Source of the DNA: Georgenia sp. M64
Lineage (GTDB): Bacteria > Actinomycetota > Actinomycetes > Actinomycetales > Actinomycetaceae
Reading direction: 5' to 3'
Length of the DNA: 64,000 bases
Assembly (NCBI RefSeq): GCF_038049925.1
Contig: NZ_CP145809.1
Coordinates: 4,064,599 to 4,128,598 of the forward strand
Below the pieces are notes generated by a model. It did no database searches. It was given only the letters and a program-made list of their open reading frames with translations, and was not told the DNA's origin. A program made the position numbers and the translations under genes. Positions 40,891 to 50,900 of this stretch are shown one piece after another; the stretch's first letter is position 1, and every line of letters starts with the position of its first letter.

Positions 40891-41718
40891 TCAGGCGAGA
40901 GGCTTGCCGCTGGTCCGCGCGTCCGCCTCGAACAGGACCGCGGGCTCCCCGAAGTGGGCTCGCGCCGACGCCCGTCGGAGCGTCGCCAGCACCGGGCGCC
41001 CGAGCAGGAGGACACCTGCTGCCGTGGTGACGGCCCGCCCGACGTCCCACCCGAGCGACGTCGCGACGCTGTAGGTGAGGAACCGGCCGAGGTTCTCGCC
41101 CAGCGCCTCGCCCGCCACGAACGAGAGCTCGGTGCCGAGCCCGAGCTGGAAGGGCCAGAAGGACAGGTTCATGGCCAGCCCGTAGAGCAGGGCGGCCACC
41201 ACGGCGTAGGCGGCCAGCATCGCCAGCTCGGCCCCACCGCGCGTCCGCCTCGGCAGGAGGCCTGCCCCCAGTCCGATCCACGAGGCCCCGAGCATCTGGA
41301 AGGGGAGCCAGGGCCCGACGCCGCCAGTGAGCAGGGCTGAGGCGAAGAGGGTCGTCGACCCCAGGACGAACCCGAACCCCGGCCCGAACACCCGCCCGCC
41401 GAGGATGAGGAGGAAGAAGACCGTCTCGATCCCCGCCGTCCCGGCGGCGAGCGGCCGGAGCACCGCGCCGAGGGCGGACAGCAGACCGAGAACGGCGATC
41501 GCCTTGACGTCCAGCCCGCCGTCGGACAGGCCGACGAGCACCACGGCGAGCACCCCCGCCAGGACGACGCCGAGCACCAGCGGCGCGGTGGTCGCGTCCG
41601 AGAGCACCGCGCCCGCATCGACGAGGAGGGGCCAGGTGAAGGCCAGCAGGCCGACCGCGGAGGCGAGGACCAGCGTCACGGCGGTCCGCCCCCCGACCGG
41701 CACCGCCGGCCCGCTCAC
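40891..41718 (-). CDS. ECF transporter S component (probably cobalamin)
   Basis: 275 residues, about six to seven hydrophobic helices: AVTLVLASAVGLLAFTWPLLVD, TAPLVLGVVLAGVLAVVLVG, AIAVLGLLSALGAVLRPL, and FGPGFGFVLGSTTLFASALLTGGVGPWLPFQMLGASWIGLGAGL, a pattern typical of ECF substrate-capture proteins. It is last of the operon and overlaps the ATPase gene by 4 bp. Substrate choice rests on the B12 riboswitch at the head of the operon. Confidence 0.85.
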   Translation of the reverse strand: MSGPAVPVGGRTAVTLVLASAVGLLAFTWPLLVDAGAVLSDATTAPLVLGVVLAGVLAVVLVGLSDGGLDVKAIAVLGLLSALGAVLRPLAAGTAGIETVFFLLILGGRVFGPGFGFVLGSTTLFASALLTGGVGPWLPFQMLGASWIGLGAGLLPRRTRGGAELAMLAAYAVVAALLYGLAMNLSFWPFQLGLGTELSFVAGEALGENLGRFLTYSVATSLGWDVGRAVTTAAGVLLLGRPVLATLRRASARAHFGEPAVLFEADARTSGKPLA

Positions 41719-43352
41719 GTCGCCCTCCCGACGGCGAGGAGCTCACGCACGTCGTCGACGGTGAGGACGTCGAGCGGCCGGAGGATCTTCGACACCTGGG
41801 GGGCGAAGGTGGGCGACCCGCGCAGGACGTCGCCGACCGGGCCGTCGGCGACGACCTCACCGTCGGCGAGCACGAGCACCCGGTCGGCGAAGCCGGCGAC
41901 GAACTCGACGTCGTGGCTGGACAGGAGCACCGCGGTGCCCGCCGCCGAGAGGTCCGCGAGGTCGCGGGTGAGCCGGTCCTTCGCGGCGTAGTCGAGGCCG
42001 CGCGTCGGCTCGTCCAGGAGGACGACCGCCGGTCGGGCGGCCAGCTGCACCGCCAGCGCGAGGCCCAGGCGCTGGCCCTCGGAGAGGTCGCGGGGATGGG
42101 CGTCCGCGGGGACGCCGGGCACGAGCCGGTCCAGGGTCGCGCTGACGGTCCCGGGCTCGGCACCGGCCTGCTCGTCGCCGGCGGCGCACTCGGCACCCAC
42201 GGTGTCGAGGTAGAGAAGGTCCGAGGGCGACTGCGGCACCAGGGCGATCCGGCGGCGCGCCTGCCCGGGAGGCAGCCCGGCAGGGTCGGAACCGGGGGTT
42301 CCCACCCGCACCGAGCCGCCCGAGCGGGGGCCCTGCCCCTGGAGCGCCCAGAGCAGCGAGGACTTGCCGGAACCGTTGCGGCCCATGACGGCGACGAGCT
42401 CACCCGGCCGCAGGTCGAGGTCCACCCCCCGCAGGGCGTGCACCGCTCCGTGACGGACCTCGACCCCGCGGGCGGTGAGCAGGGGTCCGGCCACCGGCGG
42501 CGTCGCCGGTCCTCCGGCGGCGCCGGACGACCCGCCCAGCTCCACCAGCCGGTCGTGCAGGGGCCGGGCGACCCTCCGTGCGTCGCGCACCGACATCGGC
42601 AGCGGGTCCCACCCGGCCACCCTGCCAAGCTCCACGACCGGCGGGGCGACGGCGGAGCGCGCCAGCACCTCGGCCGGCGGGCCGGTGACGGCGCGTCCGG
42701 TGACGTCGAGGGAGATCACCCGGTCCGCGAACTGGACCACCCGCTCGAGCCGGTGCTCGGCGAGGAGCACGGTCACGCCGAGGTCGTGCACGACGCGGGC
42801 CAGCGCGGCCAGAACCTCCTCCGCGGCGGTAGGGTCCAGCGCCGAGGTGGGCTCGTCGAGCACGAGGACCCGCGGCTGGGCCGTCATCACGGCGCCGATG
42901 GCGACCCGCTGCTGCTCGCCACCGGAGAGGTCGGCGAGGGGCCGCGAGCGCAGCGGTGCCAGCGACAGCAGGTCGAGGACCTCCTCCACCCGCTTGCGCA
43001 TGATCCCCGGTGTCACGCCGAGCTGCTCGAGCGAGAAGGCGAGCTCCTCCTCGACCGTGTCCGTGACGAACCCGGCCACGGGGTCCTGCCCCACGACACC
43101 GACGACGTCGGCGAGGTCGCGCGGCCGGTGGTCGCGGGTGTCGCGGCCCTCGACGACGACGTGCCCGGCGAGGAGACCGCCGGTGAGGTGCGGGACGCGA
43201 CCGCTCGCCGCCCCGAGCAGCGTCGACTTCCCCGAGCCGGTGGGCCCCACGACCAGGCAGAGCTCGCCCTCCTCCACGTGGGCGCTCACCCCACGCAGGG
43301 CCGCCCCCGCGGCGCCGGCATAGGTGACCGTGACGTCCTCGAACCGGATCAT
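41715..43352 (-). CDS. Fused double ECF ATPase (EcfA-EcfA')
   Basis: 545 residues with two ABC ATPase domains in one chain. Domain 1 has Walker A GPTGSGKST, Q-loop VGVVGQDP, signature LSGGEQQRV and Walker B VLVLDEPTSALD. Domain 2 has Walker A GRNGSGKSS, Q-loop LVPQSP, a variant signature DLSEGQRLG, Walker B VVLLDEPTRGLD and a switch His in SSHD. It energises uptake with the T and S components. The ATG overlaps the EcfT stop by 4 bp. Confidence 0.93.
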   Translation of the reverse strand: MIRFEDVTVTYAGAAGAALRGVSAHVEEGELCLVVGPTGSGKSTLLGAASGRVPHLTGGLLAGHVVVEGRDTRDHRPRDLADVVGVVGQDPVAGFVTDTVEEELAFSLEQLGVTPGIMRKRVEEVLDLLSLAPLRSRPLADLSGGEQQRVAIGAVMTAQPRVLVLDEPTSALDPTAAEEVLAALARVVHDLGVTVLLAEHRLERVVQFADRVISLDVTGRAVTGPPAEVLARSAVAPPVVELGRVAGWDPLPMSVRDARRVARPLHDRLVELGGSSGAAGGPATPPVAGPLLTARGVEVRHGAVHALRGVDLDLRPGELVAVMGRNGSGKSSLLWALQGQGPRSGGSVRVGTPGSDPAGLPPGQARRRIALVPQSPSDLLYLDTVGAECAAGDEQAGAEPGTVSATLDRLVPGVPADAHPRDLSEGQRLGLALAVQLAARPAVVLLDEPTRGLDYAAKDRLTRDLADLSAAGTAVLLSSHDVEFVAGFADRVLVLADGEVVADGPVGDVLRGSPTFAPQVSKILRPLDVLTVDDVRELLAVGRAT

Positions 43353-44509
43353 CGCGACCCCCGTGCGGGCCGCGGGACCAGATGCCCGACGGCCATCGGC
43401 ACCAGCGCCGCGGCGACCGCCACCAGCCCGAGCGCCGGCACGGACCAGGCGAGCGACCCTGCCGGCGGGGTGAGGTCGGCTCCTGCGGCCGCCAGGACCA
43501 CCGCGCCCGCCGCGACGGCGCCCGCCCCGGTCACGAGGGTCTCGGTGCGGCGCCAGGGGTCCGGCCGGTAGCGGCTCCGGCGCACCTGGCGCCCCGCCAC
43601 CCGGGAGGCCTGGACGGCGACGACGGCGCCCACGGCCAGCACCGGCAGGCCCAGCCAGCGCGGCGCGGTGGTGTCGAGCAGGGCGTAGGTGCCGACGACC
43701 GCGGCGGCGAGGGCGACGACGAGCGCCCACCCGACCCGTCGGTCGCCTCCCGGCGTCGCGGCCCGGGCGTAGCCGCGTGAGTCCATCGACGCGGCGAGGG
43801 CGAGGGCGTGGTCGAGGGCGTCCTGGAGGACGGGCATGAGGCGGGCGGCGGCAGCCCGGGGGCCACGGCCGCCCGCTCCTCGCAGCCGCTGCGCGCGTCG
43901 CACCCGCAGCACGGAGGAGACGAGCTGCGGGGTCACGGTCACGGCGATGACGACGGCCGTGCCGAGCGGGTGGAGCGAGGCGGGCAGCGCCCGCAGCGCC
44001 CGCTTGGGGTCGGCGAGCGCGTTCGCGGCGCCGAAGCAGACGACGAGCGCGGCCAGCCGCAGGCCCTCGGTGACGGCCGCGAGAAGTGAGGTGAGGTGGA
44101 ACGGGCCGAGCACCTCCACCCCGCGCACCCACGCGGGCAGGGTGACGACCGGCAGGTCGAGGACCACCGGCCCGGACCCGCCGAGCCCGAACACGAGGGT
44201 GAAGACCACGCGGAGCACGACGATCGCGGCCCCGAGCACGAGGTAGGCGGGGAAGGCCCGCGCCCACGGCGAGTCGTCGCGCCGGGCGAGGACGACCGCG
44301 ACGACGGCGCCGAGCAGGAGGGTGACCAGGACGGGGTGGGTGGTCGCCGAGAGGGCGACGGCGACGCCGAGGGCCCAGGCCCACCACGCCAGCGGGTGCA
44401 CCCGAGCGGCCGGGCGCGCGCTCCGAGAGGCGCCCGGACGCGCCGGCCGACCGGCCGGCACCGTCCGACGGTCGGACGGACCCGTCGCGTCGACCCTCGT
44501 CGCGGCCAC
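43349..44509 (-). CDS. ECF transporter transmembrane component (EcfT)
   Basis: 386 residues. Hydrophobic helices (HPLAWWAWALGVAVALSATTHPVLVTLLLGAVVAVVLARR and others) and the two coupling Ala-Arg-Gly-type motifs, here as VRRAQRLRGAGGRG and ASMDSRGYARA, which dock onto the ATPase domains. A long Arg/Pro-rich N-terminus precedes the first helix. The GTG start follows AGGCGG and lies 9 bp after the DUF4430-like gene, continuing the riboswitch-controlled operon. Confidence 0.88.
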   Translation of the reverse strand: MAATRVDATGPSDRRTVPAGRPARPGASRSARPAARVHPLAWWAWALGVAVALSATTHPVLVTLLLGAVVAVVLARRDDSPWARAFPAYLVLGAAIVVLRVVFTLVFGLGGSGPVVLDLPVVTLPAWVRGVEVLGPFHLTSLLAAVTEGLRLAALVVCFGAANALADPKRALRALPASLHPLGTAVVIAVTVTPQLVSSVLRVRRAQRLRGAGGRGPRAAAARLMPVLQDALDHALALAASMDSRGYARAATPGGDRRVGWALVVALAAAVVGTYALLDTTAPRWLGLPVLAVGAVVAVQASRVAGRQVRRSRYRPDPWRRTETLVTGAGAVAAGAVVLAAAGADLTPPAGSLAWSVPALGLVAVAAALVPMAVGHLVPRPARGSR

Positions 44510-44518
44510 GCCGTCCGC

Positions 44519-45220
44519 CTAGCTCCGGCGCCGGACGAGGACGACGGCCACCAGCGCGACGAGCGCGCCCACCGCGAGCGCGGCACCGACCGGGAAGCCG
44601 CCGTCCGCGTCCGGTCCGTCACCGCCCACCTCGTCCGTCGCCGCCTCGCCGGAGGCGTCGGCGGAGTCCGGGGCCGAGGCGCTCGCGTCCTCCGTGGCGG
44701 CGTCGCTCGCTGCCGTGCCGGCGAGCGCGGCCGGGGCGACACCCGGCCCGGTGGAGCCGTCGTTGTAGCGCCAGCCCTCGAAGGTCCCCGGTACCGGGTC
44801 GGTGGTGTCCGCGCCCTCGGTCTGCGCGACCCAGTCGCCCGCCGGCTCGGCGGTCCAGTACGACCAGTAGCTGCCGTCGAACTCCTCGGGGCACGGGTCG
44901 GGCAGACCCTCGACGGCGCAGATGAACCCGGGCGAGGAGTCGGTGGGGACGAAGCCGGCGGACTCGAGCGCCTCACGGCCGGTCGCCGGGTCGCCGTCCG
45001 CGCAGCCGACCTCGACGGCGCCACCGAGGTCGGTGAGGTCGACCACGACCGTGACGCCGTCGGGGCCCGTGCACGCATCGCCGGTCGCGACGGAGGCTGC
45101 CACCACCGGAGCGGCCGGCGCCGGGGACGCCGGGACAGGAAGGGTCGCGGCCGCAGCCGTGGCGGGGGCGGCGAGGGCGAGGACCGCCACCGCGGTCAGG
45201 GCCGCCGGTCGTAACGTCAT
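44519..45220 (-). CDS. Secreted, membrane-anchored DUF4430-like protein (putative cobalamin binder)
   Basis: 233 residues: a signal peptide (MTLRPAALTAVAVLALAAPATAAA), a domain with DGVTVVVDLTDLGGAVEVGCADGDPATGREALESAGF and DGSYWSYWTAEPAGDWVAQTEG like the DUF4430/transcobalamin C-terminal fold, an Ala/Ser/Asp-rich stalk, and a C-terminal helix (VGAALAVGALVALVAVVLV) with RRRS, giving a type I anchored extracellular protein. Two disulfides are possible. First gene after the B12 riboswitch and before ecfT, so surface capture of B12 for the ECF system is the likely role. Confidence 0.75.
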   Translation of the reverse strand: MTLRPAALTAVAVLALAAPATAAAATLPVPASPAPAAPVVAASVATGDACTGPDGVTVVVDLTDLGGAVEVGCADGDPATGREALESAGFVPTDSSPGFICAVEGLPDPCPEEFDGSYWSYWTAEPAGDWVAQTEGADTTDPVPGTFEGWRYNDGSTGPGVAPAALAGTAASDAATEDASASAPDSADASGEAATDEVGGDGPDADGGFPVGAALAVGALVALVAVVLVRRRS

Positions 45221-45552
45221 GGGGTGCCTCTCGGTGCAGCGGCCTGCGCACGCAACCCGCGCGGCCCGTCCGGGCGCCCGTGGGGCGCGGCCGGACACGG
45301 CCGTCTCGGGCTCCGTCCGCAGACCTCGACGGGTAGAGCCTTGCACCCGTCGTCAGGCATCCCGGCTCGCCGCCGGCACGAGACCGACGGCCCACGGTTG
45401 CGGGTCAGCGCCGGACTTGGACCGGCTTCCCCCGATGATGGGCTGCTCGCAGTGTAGGCGGTGGCGCCCCGCGCGAGGTGGCCCAAGGACCTAGGTCCCT
45501 CCAGGATCGGTGTGCGTGCCGTGCGGGAGCCGCTCGGTGGGATGCTGGGCCC
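45221..45552 (-). promoter_or_regulatory. Cobalamin riboswitch and expression platform
   Basis: The minus strand contains GGGGAAGCCGGTCCAAGTCC, then GGCGCTGACCCGCAACCGTG, the core of the cobalamin aptamer. Further down is a B12-box-like AGCCGGGATGCCTGACGACG (about 45348-45368). The aptamer spans about 45348-45458. Just after it, CGACGGGT/ACCCGTCG (45327-45352) can form a hairpin that overlaps the box end, a plausible switch. It should turn off the downstream uptake operon when adenosylcobalamin is plentiful. The rest of this 332-bp gap has no gene. Confidence 0.88.
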
Positions 45553-46104
45553 GTGGCACGCATCTACACCGGCACCGGTGACGACGGCACGACCGGCCTG
45601 TTCCTCGGTGGCCGGGTGTCCAAGGCGGACGTCCTCGTGGAGGCGTACGGCGACGTCGACGAGCTCGTCGCGGTCCTCGGGGTGGCCCGGGCGGCCTGCC
45701 CGGACGAGCGCCTCGCCGCCGTGGTCCTGGAGCTCCAGCGCGAGCTGTTCGTCGTCGGCGCGGACCTCGCCACCCACCCCGACCGGCGTCACCACCTCCA
45801 GGACGGCGTCTCCCGCGTCACCGAGGAGATGGTCGCCGGCCTGGAGGAGCTCATCGACGCCGAGGTCGCCGCGCGTCCGCTGCGCCCGGTGTTCGTCGTG
45901 CCGGGCGCGACCGTGCCGTCCGCGGCGATCGACCAGGCCCGCGCCGTCGCGCGTCGCGCCGAGCGGCACGTGCTCGCCGCCGCCGGGGCGGGGCACGACG
46001 TCAGCGAGCACGTCCGGCTCTACCTCAACCGGCTCTCCGACCTGCTGTTCGTCCTGGCCCGCGCCGCCGCCGGGGACGCCGAGGAGCCCGCCAGCCACGA
46101 CTGA
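45553..46104 (+). CDS. pduO: PduO-type cob(I)yrinic acid a,c-diamide adenosyltransferase
   Basis: 183 residues. The ATP-binding N-terminus is RIYTGTGDDGTTGLFLGG, then YGDVDELVAVLGVAR, and the C-terminal signature is RLYLNRLSDLLFVLARAA. Converts cob(I)alamin to adenosylcobalamin, the cofactor of NrdJ encoded 7 kb away. The GTG at 45553 is chosen over upstream codons because GATGCT ends six bases before it and the protein then starts at the usual MARIYT. Divergent from the B12 uptake operon, so intake and activation sit side by side. Confidence 0.95.
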   Translation: MARIYTGTGDDGTTGLFLGGRVSKADVLVEAYGDVDELVAVLGVARAACPDERLAAVVLELQRELFVVGADLATHPDRRHHLQDGVSRVTEEMVAGLEELIDAEVAARPLRPVFVVPGATVPSAAIDQARAVARRAERHVLAAAGAGHDVSEHVRLYLNRLSDLLFVLARAAAGDAEEPASHD

Positions 46105-46202
46105 CGGGGCCGGCGGAGCCGTTCGCGAACGACCCGCCGCAGCGGCCGCGCGGGGAGCTCGACCGCGGCGCCTCGGCCGGGCCGGTCCCGCGAGCTCCGC
46201 CC

Positions 46203-47702
46203 TCAGACCAGGGCCGAGGTCCCCGTGACGAGGTCGGAGCAGGTGCGCCCGGGCCCGGCGGGGTCCGCCGGGTCGGTGAGCGTCACGGTGGCGCGCGCCG
46301 CGGCCAGGTCCGCCTCGAGGACGGCGCGGTGGTCGCCGTCGGACCACGTCATCGTCACGACCGGACCGTCGCCGCCCGTGACGCACGCGCCCTGGAACGC
46401 GGGGTGGGTGTTGCGCACCCGGACGAGGTTCAGCAGGGCGCGCACGACCGGCCGTTCGAGACCGGCGGTGATCTCCTCGGGCGTGTAGTGGTGCCGGTTG
46501 ATGTCCCGCCCGACGCCCGTCCGGGCGAGGAGGTCCATGTCGTTCGTGCCGGCGAGCAGGCCGACGTAGTAGATCTGCGGGATGCCGGGGGTGAAGAGCT
46601 GGACGGCGCGCGCCAGGAGGTAGGCGGCGTCGTCGCGGCCGAGCGCGTCGTAGTAGGTGCAGTTGACCTGGTAGACGTCGACGTTGGAGGCCGCCCAGCC
46701 GGTGGCCTGGCGCGACCGCCCCTCGGAGCGCTCGTGGATGCCCTCGACGAGGGCGTCGACCTCGTCGGGCGTGAGCAGGCCCGGACGGCCGGGCTCGATC
46801 TGGTCCGGGCCGACGTCGACGACGCCGATGCCGTCGTGGGTGTCGAGCACCGTGACGGCGTTGGTGGGTCGCACGTCGAGCCAGCGTCGCAGGGCCGCGC
46901 CGTCGCCGGTGTAGAGCGCGTGCAGCAGCAGCGGTGGCAGGGCGAAGTCGTAGACACGGTCCACCCGGGCCGCGATGGCCACCTGCCGCTCGAAGTGGCT
47001 GTGGATCTCCACGAGGACCTCCGCGCCGAGCGCCCGGGCCCGGGCGGTGAGGTCGTCGATGAAGGCGAAGGTGTGCTCGGTCATGAACGACGACGTCCCG
47101 GCGGTCTTGACCGCGTAGCCGACGGCGTCGAGCCGGACCATGGTCACCCCGCCGGCCGTGAGCGCGCCGAGGACGCGGTCGAGGTAGGCCTGGCCGGCCG
47201 GGTGGGACAGGTCGAGGTCGATCTGCTGAGAGGTGAAGGTCGTCCAGACGAGGCGACGGCGTCCCCCGAGCGTCATGGGGGTGAAGGGCAGGCCGGGGCG
47301 TGGGCGGTAGATCCCGGCGAGCTCGTCCTCGTCCGCGCCGTCGGGGTAGACGGCCGACATCGTGAGGAACATCCCGGCGTGCGGGGAGTCGTCGCCCCGG
47401 GCGAGCACGTCCTGGAACTCCGCGGAGCCGGCCGAGACGTGGTTGACGATGAGGTCGGCCATGAGGGTGTAGCGCGCGGCGAAGGCGCGCACGTCGTCCC
47501 AGCCGCCCATGCGCGGGTCCACCGCCGTGTGGTCGACGGGGTCGAACCCGGCGTCGGCGCCGTCGTAGGGGGTGAAGAACGGTAGGAGGTGCACCCCCTC
47601 GAAGACGTCCGCGAGCGGGCCGTCGAGCAGGTCGAGCAGGCCTGCGACCGAGCCGCCGAAGCGGTCGGCGTAGGCGATGAGCTGGACACCGGGCTTCCCC
47701 AT
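46203..47702 (-). CDS. Sucrose phosphorylase (GH13 subfamily 18)
   Basis: 499 residues. The GH13 barrel residues fall at the positions known for Bifidobacterium sucrose phosphorylase: nucleophile Asp192 (MVRLDAVGYA), acid/base Glu232 (VLVEIHSHF) and Asp290 (LDTHDGIGV). HLLPFFTPYDGADAGFDPVDH near the N-terminus is also typical. It splits sucrose (or a related glucoside) with phosphate to glucose-1-phosphate and fructose. Glucosylglycerate or sucrose-6-phosphate phosphorylase are alternatives within the subfamily. The ATG follows AGAGGAGACGCAGCC. No transporter or regulator is adjacent. Confidence 0.92.
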   Translation of the reverse strand: MGKPGVQLIAYADRFGGSVAGLLDLLDGPLADVFEGVHLLPFFTPYDGADAGFDPVDHTAVDPRMGGWDDVRAFAARYTLMADLIVNHVSAGSAEFQDVLARGDDSPHAGMFLTMSAVYPDGADEDELAGIYRPRPGLPFTPMTLGGRRRLVWTTFTSQQIDLDLSHPAGQAYLDRVLGALTAGGVTMVRLDAVGYAVKTAGTSSFMTEHTFAFIDDLTARARALGAEVLVEIHSHFERQVAIAARVDRVYDFALPPLLLHALYTGDGAALRRWLDVRPTNAVTVLDTHDGIGVVDVGPDQIEPGRPGLLTPDEVDALVEGIHERSEGRSRQATGWAASNVDVYQVNCTYYDALGRDDAAYLLARAVQLFTPGIPQIYYVGLLAGTNDMDLLARTGVGRDINRHHYTPEEITAGLERPVVRALLNLVRVRNTHPAFQGACVTGGDGPVVTMTWSDGDHRAVLEADLAAARATVTLTDPADPAGPGRTCSDLVTGTSALV

Positions 47703-47846
47703 GGCTGCGTCTCCTCTGACGACGGGCTCGACCTGCTGTGCCCGCGGTGGGCGGGGCACGGGACGGGTGCTTGCCGCACCAGTCTTGCGCGAACCGGCCG
47801 CGGCGTCCCGGGGACCACGCGCCAGGGACGGCCCGGGGTGGCCGGA

Positions 47847-47862
47847 TCGTGCCATGGCACGA
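47847..47862. promoter_or_regulatory. Perfect 16-bp palindrome TCGTGCCATGGCACGA
   Basis: Lies in the 277-bp space between the divergent sucrose phosphorylase and subtilase genes, 145 bp from the first and 118 bp from the second start. Length and perfect symmetry with a central CATG suggest a dimeric repressor site. Which gene it controls is open; 47703-47979 has no other recognised element. Confidence 0.5.
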
Positions 47863-47979
47863 AGAGGTCAAGCGGGAACCGCATGCGGCTACAGACAAAC
47901 GGACATCCGGGCGCATTGAATACCGGAACCTGTCGTCCCCGACAACCTGTGCCGTCTCTTGACCGTAGGAGATCCATCG

Positions 47980-50900
47980 ATGTCAGCCTCTTCCAGGTCG
48001 CGCCGGCGCGCAGCAGCCGCCGCGGCCACCCTCGGAGTCGTCCTCGCGGCGCTCCCCACCGCCGCGAGCGCCGGCTACCTGCCGGCCGTCGCGGCCCCTG
48101 CCGGGCTCACCCTCACCGGCACCGCCGACACCGGGCTCACCGAGCTCGCCGAGGACTCCGCGTTCGAGGACGGCGCCTACGTCGTCGTCATGGACGACGC
48201 CCCCGTCGCCGCCTACACCGGCGGCGTCGCGGGCTACGCGGCGACCAGGCCGGCCGCCGGGGAGAAGTTCGACCCCACGACCGCCGCCGCGAACCGCTAC
48301 CGCGGCCTGCTGCAGAAGGAGCAGGAGCGCGTCATCGCGGCCACGGGCGTGGAGGCGCGTCAGCGGTTCACCGACACGGTCAGCGGCTTCTCGGCCACCC
48401 TGACCGCCGCGCAGGCCGAGGCGCTCGCCAAGCAGCCCGGGGTTCTCGGGGTCACCCCCGACGACCTCATGCAGCCCGACACGGCGGTCTCGCCCGACGT
48501 CCTGGGTCTCTCCGGCGAGGACGGCGTGTGGGAGCGGCTCGGCGGCGTGGAGAACCTCCGTGGCGGCGCGGGCTCCGGCGTCGTCGTCGGGATCATCGAC
48601 TCCGGCATCCGGCCCGAGCACCCCTCCTTCGCCGACCTCGGCCTGCGCGCCGCCCCCGCCACGGGCTGGCGGGGCGCGTGCGAGACCGGGGAGGAGGAGG
48701 ACTTCTCCTGCTCGGACAAGCTCGTCGGCGCCCGGTTCTACGCCGAGACCTTCGCGGCGAACAACGACCTCGCCGAGTACGAGAGCCTGTCCCCGCTCGA
48801 CGTGGACGGTCACGGCACCCACACCGCCAGCACCGCGGCCGGCAACGCCGGCGTCGAGGCGGTCATCGACGGCGTGAGCTACGGCGAGATCTCCGGCATG
48901 GCCCCGGCCGCCCAGGTGGCGGCCTACAAGGTCTGCTGGGACTCCACGACCGGGGGCGGCTGCTACGGCAGCGACTCCGTCGCCGCCATCGAGGACGCGG
49001 TCGCCGACGGCGTCGACGTCCTCAACTTCTCCATCAGCGGCACCCTGACCAACGTCCTCGACCCCGTCGAGCTGGCCTTCCTCGGCGCCGCCGAGGCCGG
49101 CGTCTTCGTCGCCGCCTCCGCGGGCAACAGCGGCCCCGGCGTCTCGACCGTGGCGCACCCGTCGCCGTGGATCACCACCGTGGCCGCCTCGACCCACAAC
49201 GTCATGGAGGCCACCCTCGTCACCGGCGACGGGCAGCGCTACATCGGCGCCTCCGTCCAGGGCGAGATCACCACCGACACCCAGATGGTCGTCTCCGAGG
49301 ACATCCCCGCGGACGGCGCGAGCGTCGCGGACGCCGGGCTGTGCGTGCCCGGCTCGCTCGACCCGACCGGCGCAGCAGGGAAGATCGTGGTCTGCGACCG
49401 TGGCGTCATCGCCCGCGTCGACAAGAGCGCGGCGGTCGAGCAGGCCGGCGGCGTCGGCATGGTCCAGCTCAACGTCACCGAGAGCTCGCTCGACGCCGAC
49501 ATCCACGCCGTCCCCTCCGTGCACCTGTCCCACACGTACCGCGACGCCGTCCGGGCCTACGTCCGCACGGCCGAGAACCCGGTGGGCCGGATCCTCGACA
49601 CGAACGAGGGCACCACCACCGAGGTGCCCGAGGTAGCGGGCTTCTCCTCCCGCGGGCCCTCGCTCGCGGCGGGCGGCGACCTGCTCAAGCCCGACGTCTC
49701 CGCGCCCGGTGTGAGCGTCCTCGCCGGGTACAGCCCCGAGCTGGGCGGCATGGACTTCAACTTCGTCTCCGGCACGTCGATGTCCTCCCCCCACATCGCG
49801 GGCCTGGCCGCCCTGGTGATCCAGGAGCACCCGAGGTGGTCGCCCATGGCGGTCAAGTCGGCGATGATGACGACGGCGGACCCGCACGCGAGCGCCACCT
49901 CGTCCGACCCGTTCGCCTCCGGCGCCGGGTTCGTCGACCCGAGGGAGTTCCTCGACCCGGGCCTCGTCTACGAGACCAGCTCCCAGGACTGGTGGGACTT
50001 CCTCGCCGGCCAGGGCGTCGTCTGGGGCGACGGGACGCCCGTCTCGGACAACCCCGTCGACGCCTCCGACCTCAACCTGCCGTCGATCGCGATCGGGCAG
50101 CTCGTCGGCTCGCAGACGGTGACGCGCACCATCACCAACGTCACCGGGAGGACCGCGACGTTCACCGCCGAGATCACCGGGCTCGACGGGCTGGATGTGA
50201 CCGTCTCGCCCGAGACCGTCACCCTCAAGAAGGGCGCCTCCGCCGAGGTCACGATCACCGTCGCCGGCACGGACGCGACGCGGATGGGCGCCTACGCCAA
50301 GGGTGAGCTCGTGTGGACCGGCTCCGACGGCTCGTCCGTGGGCAGCCCCGTCGTCGTCCGGCCGGTCCCGGCCTCCGCGCCGGCGATCGTCACCGCCCCG
50401 GCGGGCGCAGGTTCCGTCGACATCGAGATCCTGCCCGGCTTCAGCGGCACCATCGGGACCGACGTCGACGGTCTCGCCGCCGGCGAGGTCACCGCGGCCA
50501 CCGCGCCGGACACCGCCGGCGCGGACGGCGGCGCGGCGATCACCGCGGGGCAGGTCTACTCCCAGGACTTCACCATCGGCACGGACAGCCCGCTGGTCCG
50601 CATCGAGCTGAGGTCGACCGACCCCGACGGCGACGACCTCGACCTCTTCCTCACCAGGAAGGACAGCACTGAGATCGTCGCCGCAGCGGCGACCGGGGCG
50701 GCCGACGAGGCCCTCACCATCGACAACTTCCCGTCCGGGGAGTGGACGCTCCACGTCCAGGCGTGGGCGGTCGGGGACGGCTCGGCCGAGGCCGAGTTCG
50801 ACGTCCGGTTCTTCGAGGTGCCGGACGCCGACACCGGGAACCTCACCCTGGACCCGAGCGAGCTCGTCGTGGCCCGCGGCGAGCCGGCGACGGTGACCGC

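Noticed and set aside
46105-46202. Hairpin terminator between pduO and sucrose phosphorylase
   Set aside because: Complementary GGAGCTC/GAGCTCC segments exist but the loop is long and the pairing is no better than expected in GC-rich DNA.
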